Source: Lunularia cruciata (Eukaryota; Streptophyta; Marchantiopsida; Lunulariales; Lunulariaceae). Taken from it: DNA of 64,000 nt. Positions 24,100 to 36,159 of this stretch are shown piece by piece. The stretch lies in assembly GCA_948567375.1 (NCBI GenBank), contig OX419758.1:36957001-37021000 (forward strand), in the 5' to 3' direction. The number at the start of each line of letters is the position of its first letter. The first letter of the stretch is position 1. Made by a program: the position numbers and the translations under genes. The notes under the pieces were generated by a model. That model worked only from the letters and a program-made list of their open reading frames with translations, did no database searches and was not told where the DNA came from.

Positions 24100-25334
24100 G
24101 TCCTTCTTTGCAACGAATAGTATTGGTGCTTCCCAAGGAGATGTATTATGTTGTAAGAAATCCTTCTCCAACAACTCCGTAAGTGTTATTTGTGACTCCT
24201 CCAAATCCTTTGGTGAGAGACAATAGATTGGTCTACTTACTAGAGTACTCCTTGGCAATAACTCAATCTTGAAAAGCATACCACAATCAGAGGGTAATCC
24301 TTTTGACAGGTCATCCGAAAACACGTTTGTAAACTCTTGAACTATTTGATCGACCATTGCTTAATGAGGCTCTTGACCTTCCTCAAATTCTCCTTGTGAA
24401 ATTGGTTTGATTCATATTATGAAAGCAGACTTATCTTCCTCCAAAACTTGCTCTATAGTTGTTTCACTAACAAACTTCTCATTTAGGGACTTATCTTCTT
24501 CAAAGCTTGCTCTATAGCTGCTTCATTGACAAACTTTGGATCTTGGGACTTATCTTCCTTCAAAGTGTGCTTTATGGTTGCTTTCCTTACAAACTTCTTG
24601 TCTTGGGACTGACTATTCTTAGGTTTTTTACTCAAAGGTGCTAGACAACCTAATTGGAAATTCCTACCTTGGTGTTGTACTTGAATTTGTCATCAATTTG
24701 AATCAAATTGAACCTTATGATGTTCAAGCTAAGCTAAACCCAAAATGATATCATAGTGTAGAGGTGCCACTACAAACTTCATACACTCCAAATACTCCTC
24801 CCTGATTTTGAAGGTAATAGGATGCAAGGTATGGGATGCAAAACCCTTCTACCATCTACAATCATCAATCTACTTCCAATTATTGGCTTGATAGGAATAC
24901 CCAATTCCTTTGCTAATGCATAGACATATAGTTCTTTGAACTTCCAAAATCAACCAAAATCCTACAACCTCGATCAGATATCATAACTTGCAAGTGAAGA
25001 AAACTTTCATAAGTCAAGCCTTCAATCCCATTGAAACTAATCAAGTTCTCAATAGGCAGCTCAAAATCTCCTATTAGGATTCCTTGTTTTCTTGATCATT
25101 CTGCTCCATAACCTCCATTTGGGCAATTTGTAGAGATTGCCAATTCTTGAGTGGACATTCAGGAATACGATGTCCAATCAAGCAATAATAAAAGCAACCA
25201 CTATTTTACCATAATCTTTCCCAATCCATTGTACCAAGTGGTCTCCGTTGGATAGCATCAATCTCCATTGGTATTGGCTCCTCCACACATTTATAATGTG
25301 CTAGTTGGTTTTGTGGAGGTCAAGGTCAAGACCA

Positions 25335-25925
25335 AGTTGTCAGAACCAAGGAATCAAAGCGCTCTACTAGCTACATGGCTTCTTCTAGGTATTTTGGCTC
25401 TCACATAGTCACTTCTAATTTGGTTTGTGACTTCAAGACTCTCACAAATTGATTCAGAGCTTCATCATACATTATATCTACAATTTGCATAATGGTGATG
25501 TAGCTTCTTATAGAACCAATTTGCTTCAACTTTGCCAACTTATCTCTTGCAGCTTGTGTGGCATTTATCACTTGGAATTGCCCAATTATTGCACCCTTGA
25601 ATTCTTCCCATGTCCAATTGGTGCAACAAAAATTTTGGAACCAAGGAATCAAAGCCCTTTACTAGCTACATGGCTTCTTCTAGGTATTTTAACTCTTGCA
25701 TAATCACTTCTAATTTGGTTTGTGACTTCAAGCCCCTCACAAATTGATCCAGAGTTTCACCATCCATTATATCTAGAATTTTCATAATGGTGATGTAGCT
25801 TCTTGTAGAACCAATCTGCTTCAACTTTGCTAACTTATCTCTTGCAGCTTGTGTGGCATTTATCACTTGGAATTGCCCAATTATTGCACCCTTGAATTCT
25901 TCCCATGTCAGCATTGGTGCAACAA
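25335..25925 (-). repeat. 295-bp tandem duplication of the gag segment
   Basis: Two adjacent units encode nearly the same protein block on the minus strand (FKGAIIGQFQVINATQAARD, then DKLAKLKQIGS, then QFVR-x-LKSQTKLEV). The period of about 295 bp is not a multiple of three, so the duplication shifts the frame. The block resembles a retrotransposon gag domain. Confidence 0.8.
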
Positions 25926-26517
25926 ACTGCCTTTCAGCTCAAACTGCCTTTCGGCTCATTCCACTCAGAATCGCCACCATAGCTTTGCTGCTCCATCTAA
26001 TTAGCTTGAAGCTAAGAGAAATTTTTTCCATTCTCTTGAAGATTTGTAGCCTCAAAATAATGTTCATAGTTAAATACAAAATTCTCCATTGCACTTGAGA
26101 GATTCTTGCCATCAAATACCTTGGGTTTTGGAAATCAGATTTTGTCTTCTCCTTCTTGAAATGGTACTCTCTCTACGTGCTCTTGTCTTTGTTGTCTCAT
26201 TCATCCAAAAATTGAGTAAGGTGCTCAATTTGTTCCTACATAGCAATGATAACTTCAGGCATTGCCGCCATGGCTACTACTCTATCACACTACTCCCAAT
26301 TTACCTAATTTACTAACACATAAATGCAACACATGTATTGTTCTCCATAAGTTATAAATAGAAGTACCAAAGGTTCCTCGGACAAGATGATTGTATTTAG
26401 AAAAAAATTTCCAAAACGTGAGGTGATGAACTATGTAAAATGATGTTTGTGTAATAACCAAACATGAAAATCCCAATGGTTTGGTGGAAATGGATTTGGT
26501 GGTCCATAAATTCCATC

Positions 26518-26541
26518 CATCCATTCCCACTCTAATACCAA
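26518..26541 (-). promoter_or_regulatory. Primer binding site, decayed initiator Met-tRNA type
   Basis: Directly after the LTR end on the minus strand is TGGTATTAGAGTGGG, two transitions from the usual plant TGGTATCAGAGC primer site. This fixes the LTR at 26542-26954 as the 5' LTR of the element to its left. Confidence 0.75.
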
Positions 26542-26954
26542 TGTAAAAAACCAAGATCGAGGAGAGAAATAAGAGAATGGAAGATCACATTGGGACACTT
26601 GAATGAGAGAAAGATCAAAATGCCAAGCATGAGCTTTAGCTTTGGTATTTCTAGGGAGCATACAAGGCTCTTGGGAAGCTTCTCAAGAAGTTTCCTTGAG
26701 CCACTTTCTTGGAATGCAAGCCAAGTTAATTGGGAGGCTTCTCAAGAAGCTTCTTTTTAGAAGTTATGTACTTGGCATGCAAGCTAAGCTAGTTGGAAGC
26801 TTTTAGGAGCTACCTACTTGGGATGAAATCTAAGCTAGCCAAGAAGCTTCCCAAGAAGCTTCCTAGATACTTTTGGAATAGGCTAGGCTAATTTGGCTTA
26901 TTTGTTACTTCATTAGCCCTAACTAACTTCATCATTAAATTCCATATTGTTACA
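26542..26954 (-). repeat. Family C LTR, 5' LTR of the 22225-26541 gypsy element
   Basis: 413 bp, starting TGTAACAATATGG on the minus strand and ending in TTTTTTACA. It contains repeated 'gaagcttctcaagaag' palindromic blocks like the other two copies, but the heat-shock motif is degenerate (GAAgcTTTtaGGA). Confidence 0.85.
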
Positions 26955-28149
26955 CAATCTTGCCTTGATGGCTTGGGCATGCAGATGATCAAGAAAATGG
27001 AGTCTTTTGAAGTGAAAAATATTTGCAGCTTGATAAGTTGCATTAGGAAATGCTTTGTTGAGGCAATTGATGGAATCTCCCAAATTTTTTTACAAGCAAG
27101 GGTTGTCAAACAAGTCCAATGATGAACTTCCTCTAATATTTAAATATTAGCTTTCTTGCATCAACATGAGACTATTTGTGAATCCTTAAGACTCATCATG
27201 ATTGTATATTGCATTCAAAGATGCAAGCATTGAGCTTATCAGCCAATAGTTCTCTAGGTTACTCTAAGTTGTCCTAGAAGAACCACAATTTAAAGAAGAC
27301 ATATCGAGTAATGTAGATTATTCAATAGGCTTCAAAGAGTGTTAGGCATAAACGGTTGAGTCTAATTTTTCTATGATTGGATGGTAGAAGGATGAATAAA
27401 AATTTGATCTTACTGATTTCTCACTTCAAGGATTATTGCATTGCAAGCAGTTCAAGACTTTGTAGAAGCTCAATTGTGACCTTTATGGGTATAAAAAATT
27501 GTGTTTTAATTGACCACAAAAATACCAAAAATAAGATTGGCATTGCACATAAATAGATTATTTGTGGTATATGCATGAAAACCAGCAATTGAGGAGGCCT
27601 AGTGATGATTATTTAATAAATTTCATGATGTAAAGAGAAGATAGCATCTATAAAGGCACACCTTTGGGTTAATATATCCTTGGTTATAGGCCTAATATGA
27701 ATCTTTATACAACAAAAATAACTAAGGAATCAAAGTTGTTGGATGTACAAGGAACTTAAAAATGTATCCCATAGTCATATATCACATGTTATTGAGGAAT
27801 AACTAGATATTAAAATAAAATTATAAGCTTCTGATATTTTTATTTGTTTTATTGATATGCCAAAAAACTCCTTGCATACATGACTATTTCTTTTCACATC
27901 AATAGATCCGCCAGAGTAATTCTATTGTCTTATCTATCCTAGCATACCTAACAAGGATTGAGTGATGAAATTAAATCAACACCATAATGGATAGCTTTGG
28001 ATTTTTTGAGATCCAAAAAAATTCCCTATCTTGAGAACAAAGCAATGAATTTTGAAGCTTGGTTTGATATGTTTGCCTTTGTTATTGCTTCATCTTCTTT
28101 GGTTGCTTGTGTCATTGTTTCAAACCATGTAGAATGAATCTTCAATTTT
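26955..28149. other. No gene recognised
   Basis: AT-rich sequence between two gypsy remnants. It may hold the decayed integrase of the element at 28150-29400, but I see no integrase motif. Confidence 0.4.
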
Positions 28150-29400
28150 TGTATTCTCAACATGCAAGTTGCAAGGATTTGCAATTTATAAGTCTACATA
28201 CACAATCAATATGCCAAATTGTTGTTGCAACTTAAAAAATCAAAACAAAATTTGTTTTTTTGTCTCTAAATAGACCAAAGGTTTATGGTTTGTCTCCCCC
28301 ACAAACTCCTTTTCTCTTGGGATATGCTTCCAGTGCTTGGTAGCCAATATAATGGCCAACTCCTCTCTCTTTGTTGTGTAGTAATCTTTGTAGTAAATTT
28401 TAAGAGAAGAAAGTAATTTGTTGTCATACATCTTCCTTCTGTTGAAGATCCCCAACAAATTGTTAATCCAAATGCATATATATCTAACTTATTGGCTATG
28501 CATCTATAGCTAACTATATTATTTTAATCATACAACTTGGGTATAGGTGTATTCAAGAAAAGATCTTTTAAGTCTTAGCAAACAATTTCTTATGGCATTC
28601 TCCTTGTCAATATTAACCTTTGCTTAAGAGTGATGTAAGGGCTTACATAAGCATAGCAAGGGACTTGATAAATGAATAAAAGAATCCAATTAGGCTACAA
28701 AGACTCTTCAATTGAGTTTAATCCCTAAAGGTAAATTACTCTTGGATCATATCTCATCATCTATAACTTGAATGCATTTTTCACTAATTTCATGGCCTAA
28801 GTAATCATCCCTAGGTTTACAAAACTCACATTTTAAAGCTTTTGCATATATTTTCTCTTAGAGTATGATCAACTTGTTTAATTTTTTTCATAGATCAAAA
28901 TATTATCTAGGAACATGATGTGAAATCTATCCAAGTAGGATCAAAAAATAGTTTTTATTAGTCTCTTGAATGGAATAGATGTATTAGTCAGACCAAATTG
29001 CATCCAACAATATACTTTAGATGGTTGTCTTACATAGAAAGTGGTCTTTAGAGCATCCTCATCTACAACTCATGTTTAATTGTTTTTACTATGTTAATCT
29101 AGCTTGTGAAGCACTTCTCACCTTAAGTTGATGAAAATTTTTATCCATCATGGGTAAAGGATACATGTTCTTGACTATTTTTCTGATTTATTCTATGATT
29201 ATCAATGCACATCCTCATCTTCCAATCTATCTTCTTCACAAAAAAATGTTGGAGCTCCATACAAGACCATGCTTGGTTAAATGTATCCTTTCTTCAACAA
29301 TTTTGTCACTTGGGTTTTTTATTCTTCTAACTCATTAGTATTCAACCTATAAGGAGATTTTTAGGGTAGTACAATTCCCACTTGGATTGCAATCATATGA
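28150..29400 (-). pseudogene. Decayed Ty3/gypsy RT and RNase H
   Basis: On the minus strand an RT start (ALIIIE and VKNMYPLPMMD, about 29210-29110) is followed by an RT thumb segment (ALKCEFCKPRDDYLGHEI, about 28850-28790). An RNase H segment at 28458-28240 contains YYTTKREELAIILATKHWKH and then TNHKPLVYLETK. The usual TDHK reads TNHK. Protease and gag upstream (29400-30600) are not recognisable. Confidence 0.82.
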
Positions 29401-32400
29401 TCCATCCTGTGATGGTAAATTAATTGATAGATAATTTGGGAACACATTCTTGTATCCTTCTATTGCATTTCTTAATTCCTTAAGTAACTTGACTTTTCTT
29501 TGTGAAATTTACATCTCTTATTAATCCAATAAATTTATTTGTTTGTTTATTTATTTAATATTCATTTTTGTTTCTCAAAAAGAAGTAATTTTCTTACTTT
29601 GGGAAACCACTTTATCTCTTTAGATTGTTCATACATTTGTCTTCATTATTTCTTTTCTCTAATCCACCATGTGATTGTAATGCTCCATCCAAAGCATCCC
29701 TAGGATTCTATTACTAACTAATATGTTACTTAACATTTAATTACCTCCTTGTATTTGCCTGTACTATATCTTGTACTTTGAGATAAGGTCTAAATTGTCT
29801 TAGTTTACCCATCTCCAAAGTTTACTTCATACTGTATCATTTTCTAGAGTTAATCTTAACATTATAACATTATAGCAACTCGTCATTGAAAGAAAAAGTT
29901 TGTATTGATCTAGATCAATTAGTATTATCATCTTCCTTTCTTTGAGTTTTACATCCATGGTAATGAGTAGTGCTTCCTTTCTTTTAAATCCATTAGCTTT
30001 TCCGTGTCTTTAATTAACACATTTGCCTCTTCTCTTGTAGTGGAACCAATAATACAACAACACCAAATTATTCGTTATCTTCATTTCATATTCTAATGTG
30101 CATCTCTTGCATTCTCTTTGTCATGCTCTCTCTCACTTTCATGCATATTATTGAGAGTTAAGTTATATGGGTATTATCCTGGCCAAAGGTAATATTGTGC
30201 TGCACAGTATCCAAATCTTCCATAATTGTATCATCTCTTAGTTTCCATAAGTATTTGTCCTTTATAACCTTATGTAGTAGGTTCATCCTCCTTGGTATCA
30301 TGGCTTGTTGATGTACATTTTGATGTTGCCTATTTCCTTGATATTGTAGTTAGTATGGTATATCCATTATTGGTGCGTTAACATTCTTCAATTCCCAAGG
30401 TATGGGGTTTATATCCCATCCCATATCCCATTTAGCTTCTTCTTCCTCGTTCCTTGATACTATAGCTAGGTACATCATTGGTGTTCACCTTTCCATAACT
30501 CTATATTTTGAGTTATGGAAAGGTTAGGATCACCTTACACATCTAATATAGCTTCTTCTCTTAAATAACAAATCAAATATTCTTTGTGTTAATGCATTAG
30601 CCTCATTACTAGTCCTTGTCTTTCATAAATATCTCTCATCCAGATTTCTTCTTTTATCCTTCTTGAACATAATGAGTATCTTTGCTTCAATAGTACCCCA
30701 TTTTGGATTTCCATATTACAAAATTCTTCAATATATTATAAATTGTCCCTTTTTGAACTTCATCTCATAGTTTCGTTCGAACCACTGCAAGTGAATCCAC
30801 AACTTCACTGAGCCGTGAAATCTAGTGGATGAGTACATATATGTACATATGTACAACCTTGGAATCGCCTTAATCCATCTCCACATGGAATCTCTGGTCC
30901 GAGATGTTTCGGTGCGTTGGTTTAAGGTCGCTTGATAAGACGTTATCAAAGTATGTAATGCAGTTTACCATTGGATTTAGTTTAGCCTCCCGACTTGGAA
31001 TTAAATTTTTGGGTTTTGGGTCGAGGTAAAATATGTGTGACCGTGTCAACATTTCAAAGAAAACTTCCATTTATATTCATAGTCGACAAACATCTGGCGA
31101 TTATTAGTGCTGGACGCCGTTCCTACAAGGGATCAAGAAGAAGAAGTGATATGAGATTGATTGTCTGATTTCCCACATTCCTCGAGACTTCACCTGAAAT
31201 TAGCCTTTAAGACTTTTCAGTGTGTTTAAACCCCGAATGTTGAATCAGTTCTTTTATTGATATAAAGAACTGGTATATAGAGATCCTAAAGATTGCTGTT
31301 CTCGAGCTAAATAATAAATTCTAGTAGAATTAGAAGGCAATGAAACCAGCTGCACTAGGAGTGATCGAATAGGTGTTCATCAGCATCTCGACCCTCGATA
31401 ATTTGAATTCGAATGGTTCTTCGTCTGCACACACATCCCCTGCAGCTGTAGGGTAATCCCCCGGGTTTTTGCATCTTCGGATGATTATCGCTTGTTTGAA
31501 AACTCCTTCTTGGAATAGATTTACTCTCTTATAGTTTTCTTTTCTCTAAATGTGTAGTTTTAATTTCACTTTGTAGTCATAAATTTTCGGTACAATTTTC
31601 ATACAATGATTTCCAACTTCTTTGCGAAAGAAAGAAAGAAAGAAAGAATTTAAAGCGTTTGGCCTTTAATCACCCAATTTCGAATGTCTTTACATGGCCT
31701 AACCTACAGGACTTCGAACATTTCCGGATTACGTGATTTGCATTTGAGAATAAAAGTTTTTTATCTGTTCTATCGATTCTTCATTATAATCGCGTAAGAG
31801 GGCGATAATCCAAATTGACTGTCTCCTGTATACAACAAATGGCATTTCTCGTCTGATTCGATCTCATTTGGCTGTTGCCATTTAAGTACATATTTCCGGA
31901 AGATCTAAAAAGCTCTCATCGCCAAGTACCATTGAAAATTTAATATTTGTAATTCTGAGAATTTCCATAAGAACAATCTAGACGAGCAAATAAAGTCTTT
32001 CTATTCCATATAATACATATAAAAATGTTATTTGATAAATTAGTGAGAAGAGGCCCTTCTTCATACCTCCAACTACAGCTTTTCATGCCATTTCATCTCC
32101 CCAATCTCTAATATAGTTCTACTAGGAATGTTAAACGATCAGAAAATCATATCATATTCCCTATCCTGAATTAGAAACCCAACACTGTTTTCCCCGAGTA
32201 CAAATAACAGTAATAGTTAAATTTCTACATTAATCAAGATTTCAGTGTTAATTCAAATGGGGATACAACTTTATAAACTGGGATTTCAACCTTAGTTAAT
32301 TCATAATTGAATGAGCGATGTCCAAGGAAAAGTTGAGAGTATCGAGGAAAAAGATAAGTAAAGTCATTACTTGCATCCCAGGAGCGAACAATGCATCAAA

Positions 32401-35400
32401 AAGAATGAAATTGAGTGGTATCTTTTGAAATTCAACAAAATTTAACACTAGTGATGATCCAAAGCAAAGTTAATTATGACCATACTTATTTACTATGTAA
32501 TATAATATTTTTCTGTAATTATTAAACATGCAACAGTTTAATTTCTTGTCAAACAATTCAAGTCCATTTTATGTCTAATTTGAAATGTACCTTATCTTCT
32601 GATCTTGAAACTGCTATGTCCCTAAAATACCCCCCAAATCAGCAATATTTTATTTCTAAAATAATTGTAAGGTATATTTAATTTTATGGTTACGGTTCTG
32701 ATTTTCTTGAAAAATATTTTATATTTCATATTTTATGGATTTATTTTACCTAAGTGGTATTATCTGTTTTGGTCAAATCAAGTTATCAAACTTAGGGACC
32801 TGGTTATACAATTATTGGCATCAGTTAAAGAATATAATACTCATCTAGTCTCATGTTTATAATTTGTTTGACTAGTTGATACCAAATTTGTTACACGTTC
32901 TCCAGTCCATATCATGTATGATGAAAGTTTAGGAAATACTAAACTAAACTGCATAATATATTTATCATTCATTTAAAATTTATTTCTTAAAAATAATTGA
33001 TATCAAATAAATAGTATTGGATCTATCACCTATGTAATAAAAAATCATCCGTAGAAGGGATGGGAAAGTAAATTATTTTTTCATATGATTAAATTTACTT
33101 TCTTCTATTTTGTTGTACTTGGAGCAGTATGTACAAAGACCTTATTTTTATTATTTTATTAAAGGTCAGAATATCATTTATTATTGTTGTTATTTTATCT
33201 TATCCTATCTTATCTATCTAATTTTCTTACCTATTTTGTAAATATTTTAGGATACAATTATATGATAGGTAGCATGTATAAAATATTTTAATAGTTCCAC
33301 CTACAGTAAGCTCTCATAGTGAAATAATACATCCATATAAAAGATATCATCTATGCAACTAAAAGCTTTTACAAGACCGTCTAAAATGTATGATTTCATA
33401 AAGGAAAGTTTAGAAGATATCTAATAATCTTCATTGTAATTGAATAATTTAGTAAGATTACTTGAAACCTTCATTTAGGCTTGAATGGTAAGGTGTACAA
33501 GAATTCTAACATGAATGAATCAAGAAATTTCATAGTAAACTTCTTTCGTAAGAAATCTTTATCTATCTTAAATATAAATAATAAGATTTGAAAATTTTTT
33601 CTCTCCTCTTTCATTTTTTCCTAACTTATTTCTTAGAATATGGTTGAAATATTTCAATAAAAAAGGAAAAACTTATAATTTTTTTCAACATGTGTTAAAT
33701 TGAAAATGAAGAAAGTTTAGTTTTTGGACTCTTTTAGATTTTTAAATATTTTATATAAGAAAATTAATATCATATTAATTAGAATTAAATATACACACAA
33801 ATTATTCATTCATTTATAAATCAAAGCAAATTGAAGTTCCAAAATTAATTCTCTATATTTCTCATAATTAGTAATATAATGGAGTTTCTTATGAGTTGTT
33901 ATTAAATCCAGTTTTCTGTTCCAAGAGTAATTTTTTATATTTTTCATAATTATAAAATATGGAGATCCTTAGTGCTAGAATCATATGCTATATTTACTTC
34001 ATATATAATTAGAGTTCTTTTCTTGTTGTAGGTTAAAATCAATAAGTGAGAAATTTTGGATATCTCTTTGATTTTAAATTATGATTATTTTTTCTTTTTG
34101 AGAAAAAAAAATTGAGAATCAAATAATCAATGTGATGAATTGCCTAATGGATTAATAGAAGAAAATTATAGTTATTGATAATTTTATCATAAACATTATA
34201 TAATGAACAACTTTGAGCATCATATTTATATGAGTTTCATGAAAATATATAAGAAAATTATTCTACTGTATTAGCATTAAATTGATAATATTAATCTAAT
34301 TACAATATCAACCCTTTTATGGAATTATAGCTTAGGCTTTTGTTCAACCAAGAAAGATTGAGGATACAAATTCCTCACTTCTATTACTCATAATTTATAA
34401 CTATTGTAATCAAGCAGATCTTTAATTGAAATCCAGAACTTAATAAAATAATAATTAAAACCTTTATCTTGGATAGTTATATAGAAGTAAGAAGTCTTTT
34501 GATTTTTCTCATATCTTAATTTAGTTAGTAAAATTATTTTGTAATTTATTTCAAAGGTATGTGATTTTAAATAGTTATTAATTATTCTAAATGCAACATA
34601 ATTTTTTGTTTCCAAGTTAAATTATGATTTTTGGCCCTATATATCTCTATTATTTAAAATAATTTATCTATTCTATCTTCCAAATAATACACTAACATAG
34701 ATAACCATAGATACTTAAAATTATTTTTTATTTTATTTTTATTTGATATAAATAAACCATTTTCTTCTAGAGAAAATACATCATTACAAGCCAATAATAC
34801 TACCTTATTTAGCAATCATAGAATGATCCAATATAATGATGATATAGAATATGTACTTCATAGTTATCTTATTAGATTTACCCTTTTTTTTAATCTATTC
34901 AAAGTTGTCAATAATAATTGTTATTTCATCTTTTCATAGAATGATCATGTAAATCAACCTCACCATTGTAAAATTTTTAAGAATTTTCTCTTTAAAATTA
35001 TAACACCTTAAAGAGAGTATATAATAGTAAGTATATAAATCACACAAGTCTAAAAGCTTAAAAACTTGGTAGTCCTAAAATACAAAAGATTAGTATATTT
35101 GTGCTTAGAAACTAAGATCATAGACCTTGATATAAGCTCTATACATATGAAATAGTGGTTATTTATCATCCATGATATCAATTGAATAAAAAATTATGCA
35201 AAAGAAATATTCATAAATACATATAATAAATTCAAATTATATCATATTTTATTAAAAAAATTCTTTTATACTAGGATTTAATTATTTTTAATATGAAAAT
35301 ATAATCAATAATTTGTAAATATAAAATATAAAATAATTCAATATATTTTTTTTAATAAAAAATATACTTAGTTTTTGAAATTCTCTATGAAATTTATATG

Positions 35401-35880
35401 GATTATTTCTATAGAATTATTTCAAACTGTTTTCATATATATATTTCATTGATCACATTTTTCTCCATAATCAATGTGTGATAACCTATAGTTGATGGAA
35501 AAGTGATATAATTACAAGAAACAAGTCTTTCACTCAATGATATGTATCTTAATTGGCTAGATTTGAAGAGAAATGTCACAATCAGGGATTAGTCCATCGT
35601 TACATATGTAACCTCTTGGGCAAAACCACTCCCAAAAGAGAGTAGTGTCACCAACCATAATGCACTATGACAAATAGAAAATTAAAAATTGTTTTCACTA
35701 AGAATAAGTTCCAACTATTACCTCAAGGTGATGGTTCAATCAACTCTAAAGAGGTTACTTCATTGCAAAGACATTCAACTCCAAAGGTTGTGTATTACCC
35801 TTCCTAGAAGGCACAACTCAGAAGGCACTTTGCATTTTCATTCTATGGTACTCTTTATATTACAATTCATTGCTAATCCA
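29401..35880. other. Long gene-free AT-rich stretch
   Basis: No domain-bearing reading frame. A GAAA microsatellite lies at about 31626-31647. From about 32200 to 35600 the sequence is very AT-rich with homopolymer runs. The region 29400-30700 could be unreadable gag of the neighbouring gypsy remnant. The stretch 30730-31900 is slightly richer in CpG but shows no gene. Confidence 0.5.
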
Positions 35881-36150
35881 TCAAGACATTGCTCCATTCT
35901 TTCATAAGACTCAAGGGTCCAACATCCTAATCACAAGTAAGAATGGTCACTCCCACTTAAGCACTCAAGTTCTTACTATAAAGTTCCTCACCACTACTCA
36001 CCAAAGACATACTCATCAAGGCATTGCTCCATTCTTTCATAACACTCAAGGATCCCACATCCTAATCACAAGTACGAATGGTCACTCCAACTTAAGCACT
36101 CAAGTTCTTACTATAAAGTTCCTCACCACTACTCACAAAAGACATACCAT
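35881..36150 (+). repeat. 135-bp tandem duplication
   Basis: Two units start at 35881 and 36016 ('tcaag' with 'cattgctccattctttcataa' split across shared sequence) and are over 90 percent alike by eye. The period of 135 bp is 45 codons, so a 98-codon open frame across it is a by-product of the repeat, not evidence of a gene. Confidence 0.85.
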
Positions 36151-36159
36151 CATACTTGG

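Larger units (their letters stand above)
22225..26541 (-). mobile_element. Decayed Ty3/gypsy element with family C 5' LTR (gag, protease, RT, RNase H, partial integrase)
   Basis: Reading right to left on the minus strand: a primer site after the LTR, duplicated gag segments (25925-25335), a zinc knuckle at 25196-25155 (CFYY then GHRIPEC, one Cys reading Tyr) and a protease-like LVDFGSSKNYM (about 24960). Then come YDIILG (about 24750) and RT (24357-24100, SPWEAPILFVAKKD). RT resumes after an inserted LTR as GELCLCIDYYR, followed by RNase H (IKIDHKPLHLEHM, about 22780) and an integrase zinc domain with CENCQ that ends at QPLPIP. The element is cut at 22225 by the inverted repeat and non-LTR fragment, so the integrase core and 3' LTR are missing. 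Numerous stops are present. Confidence 0.88.

Noticed and set aside
35881-36150. CRISPR-like array or satellite
   Set aside because: Only two direct units with no spacers; a plain tandem duplication in a plant genome.
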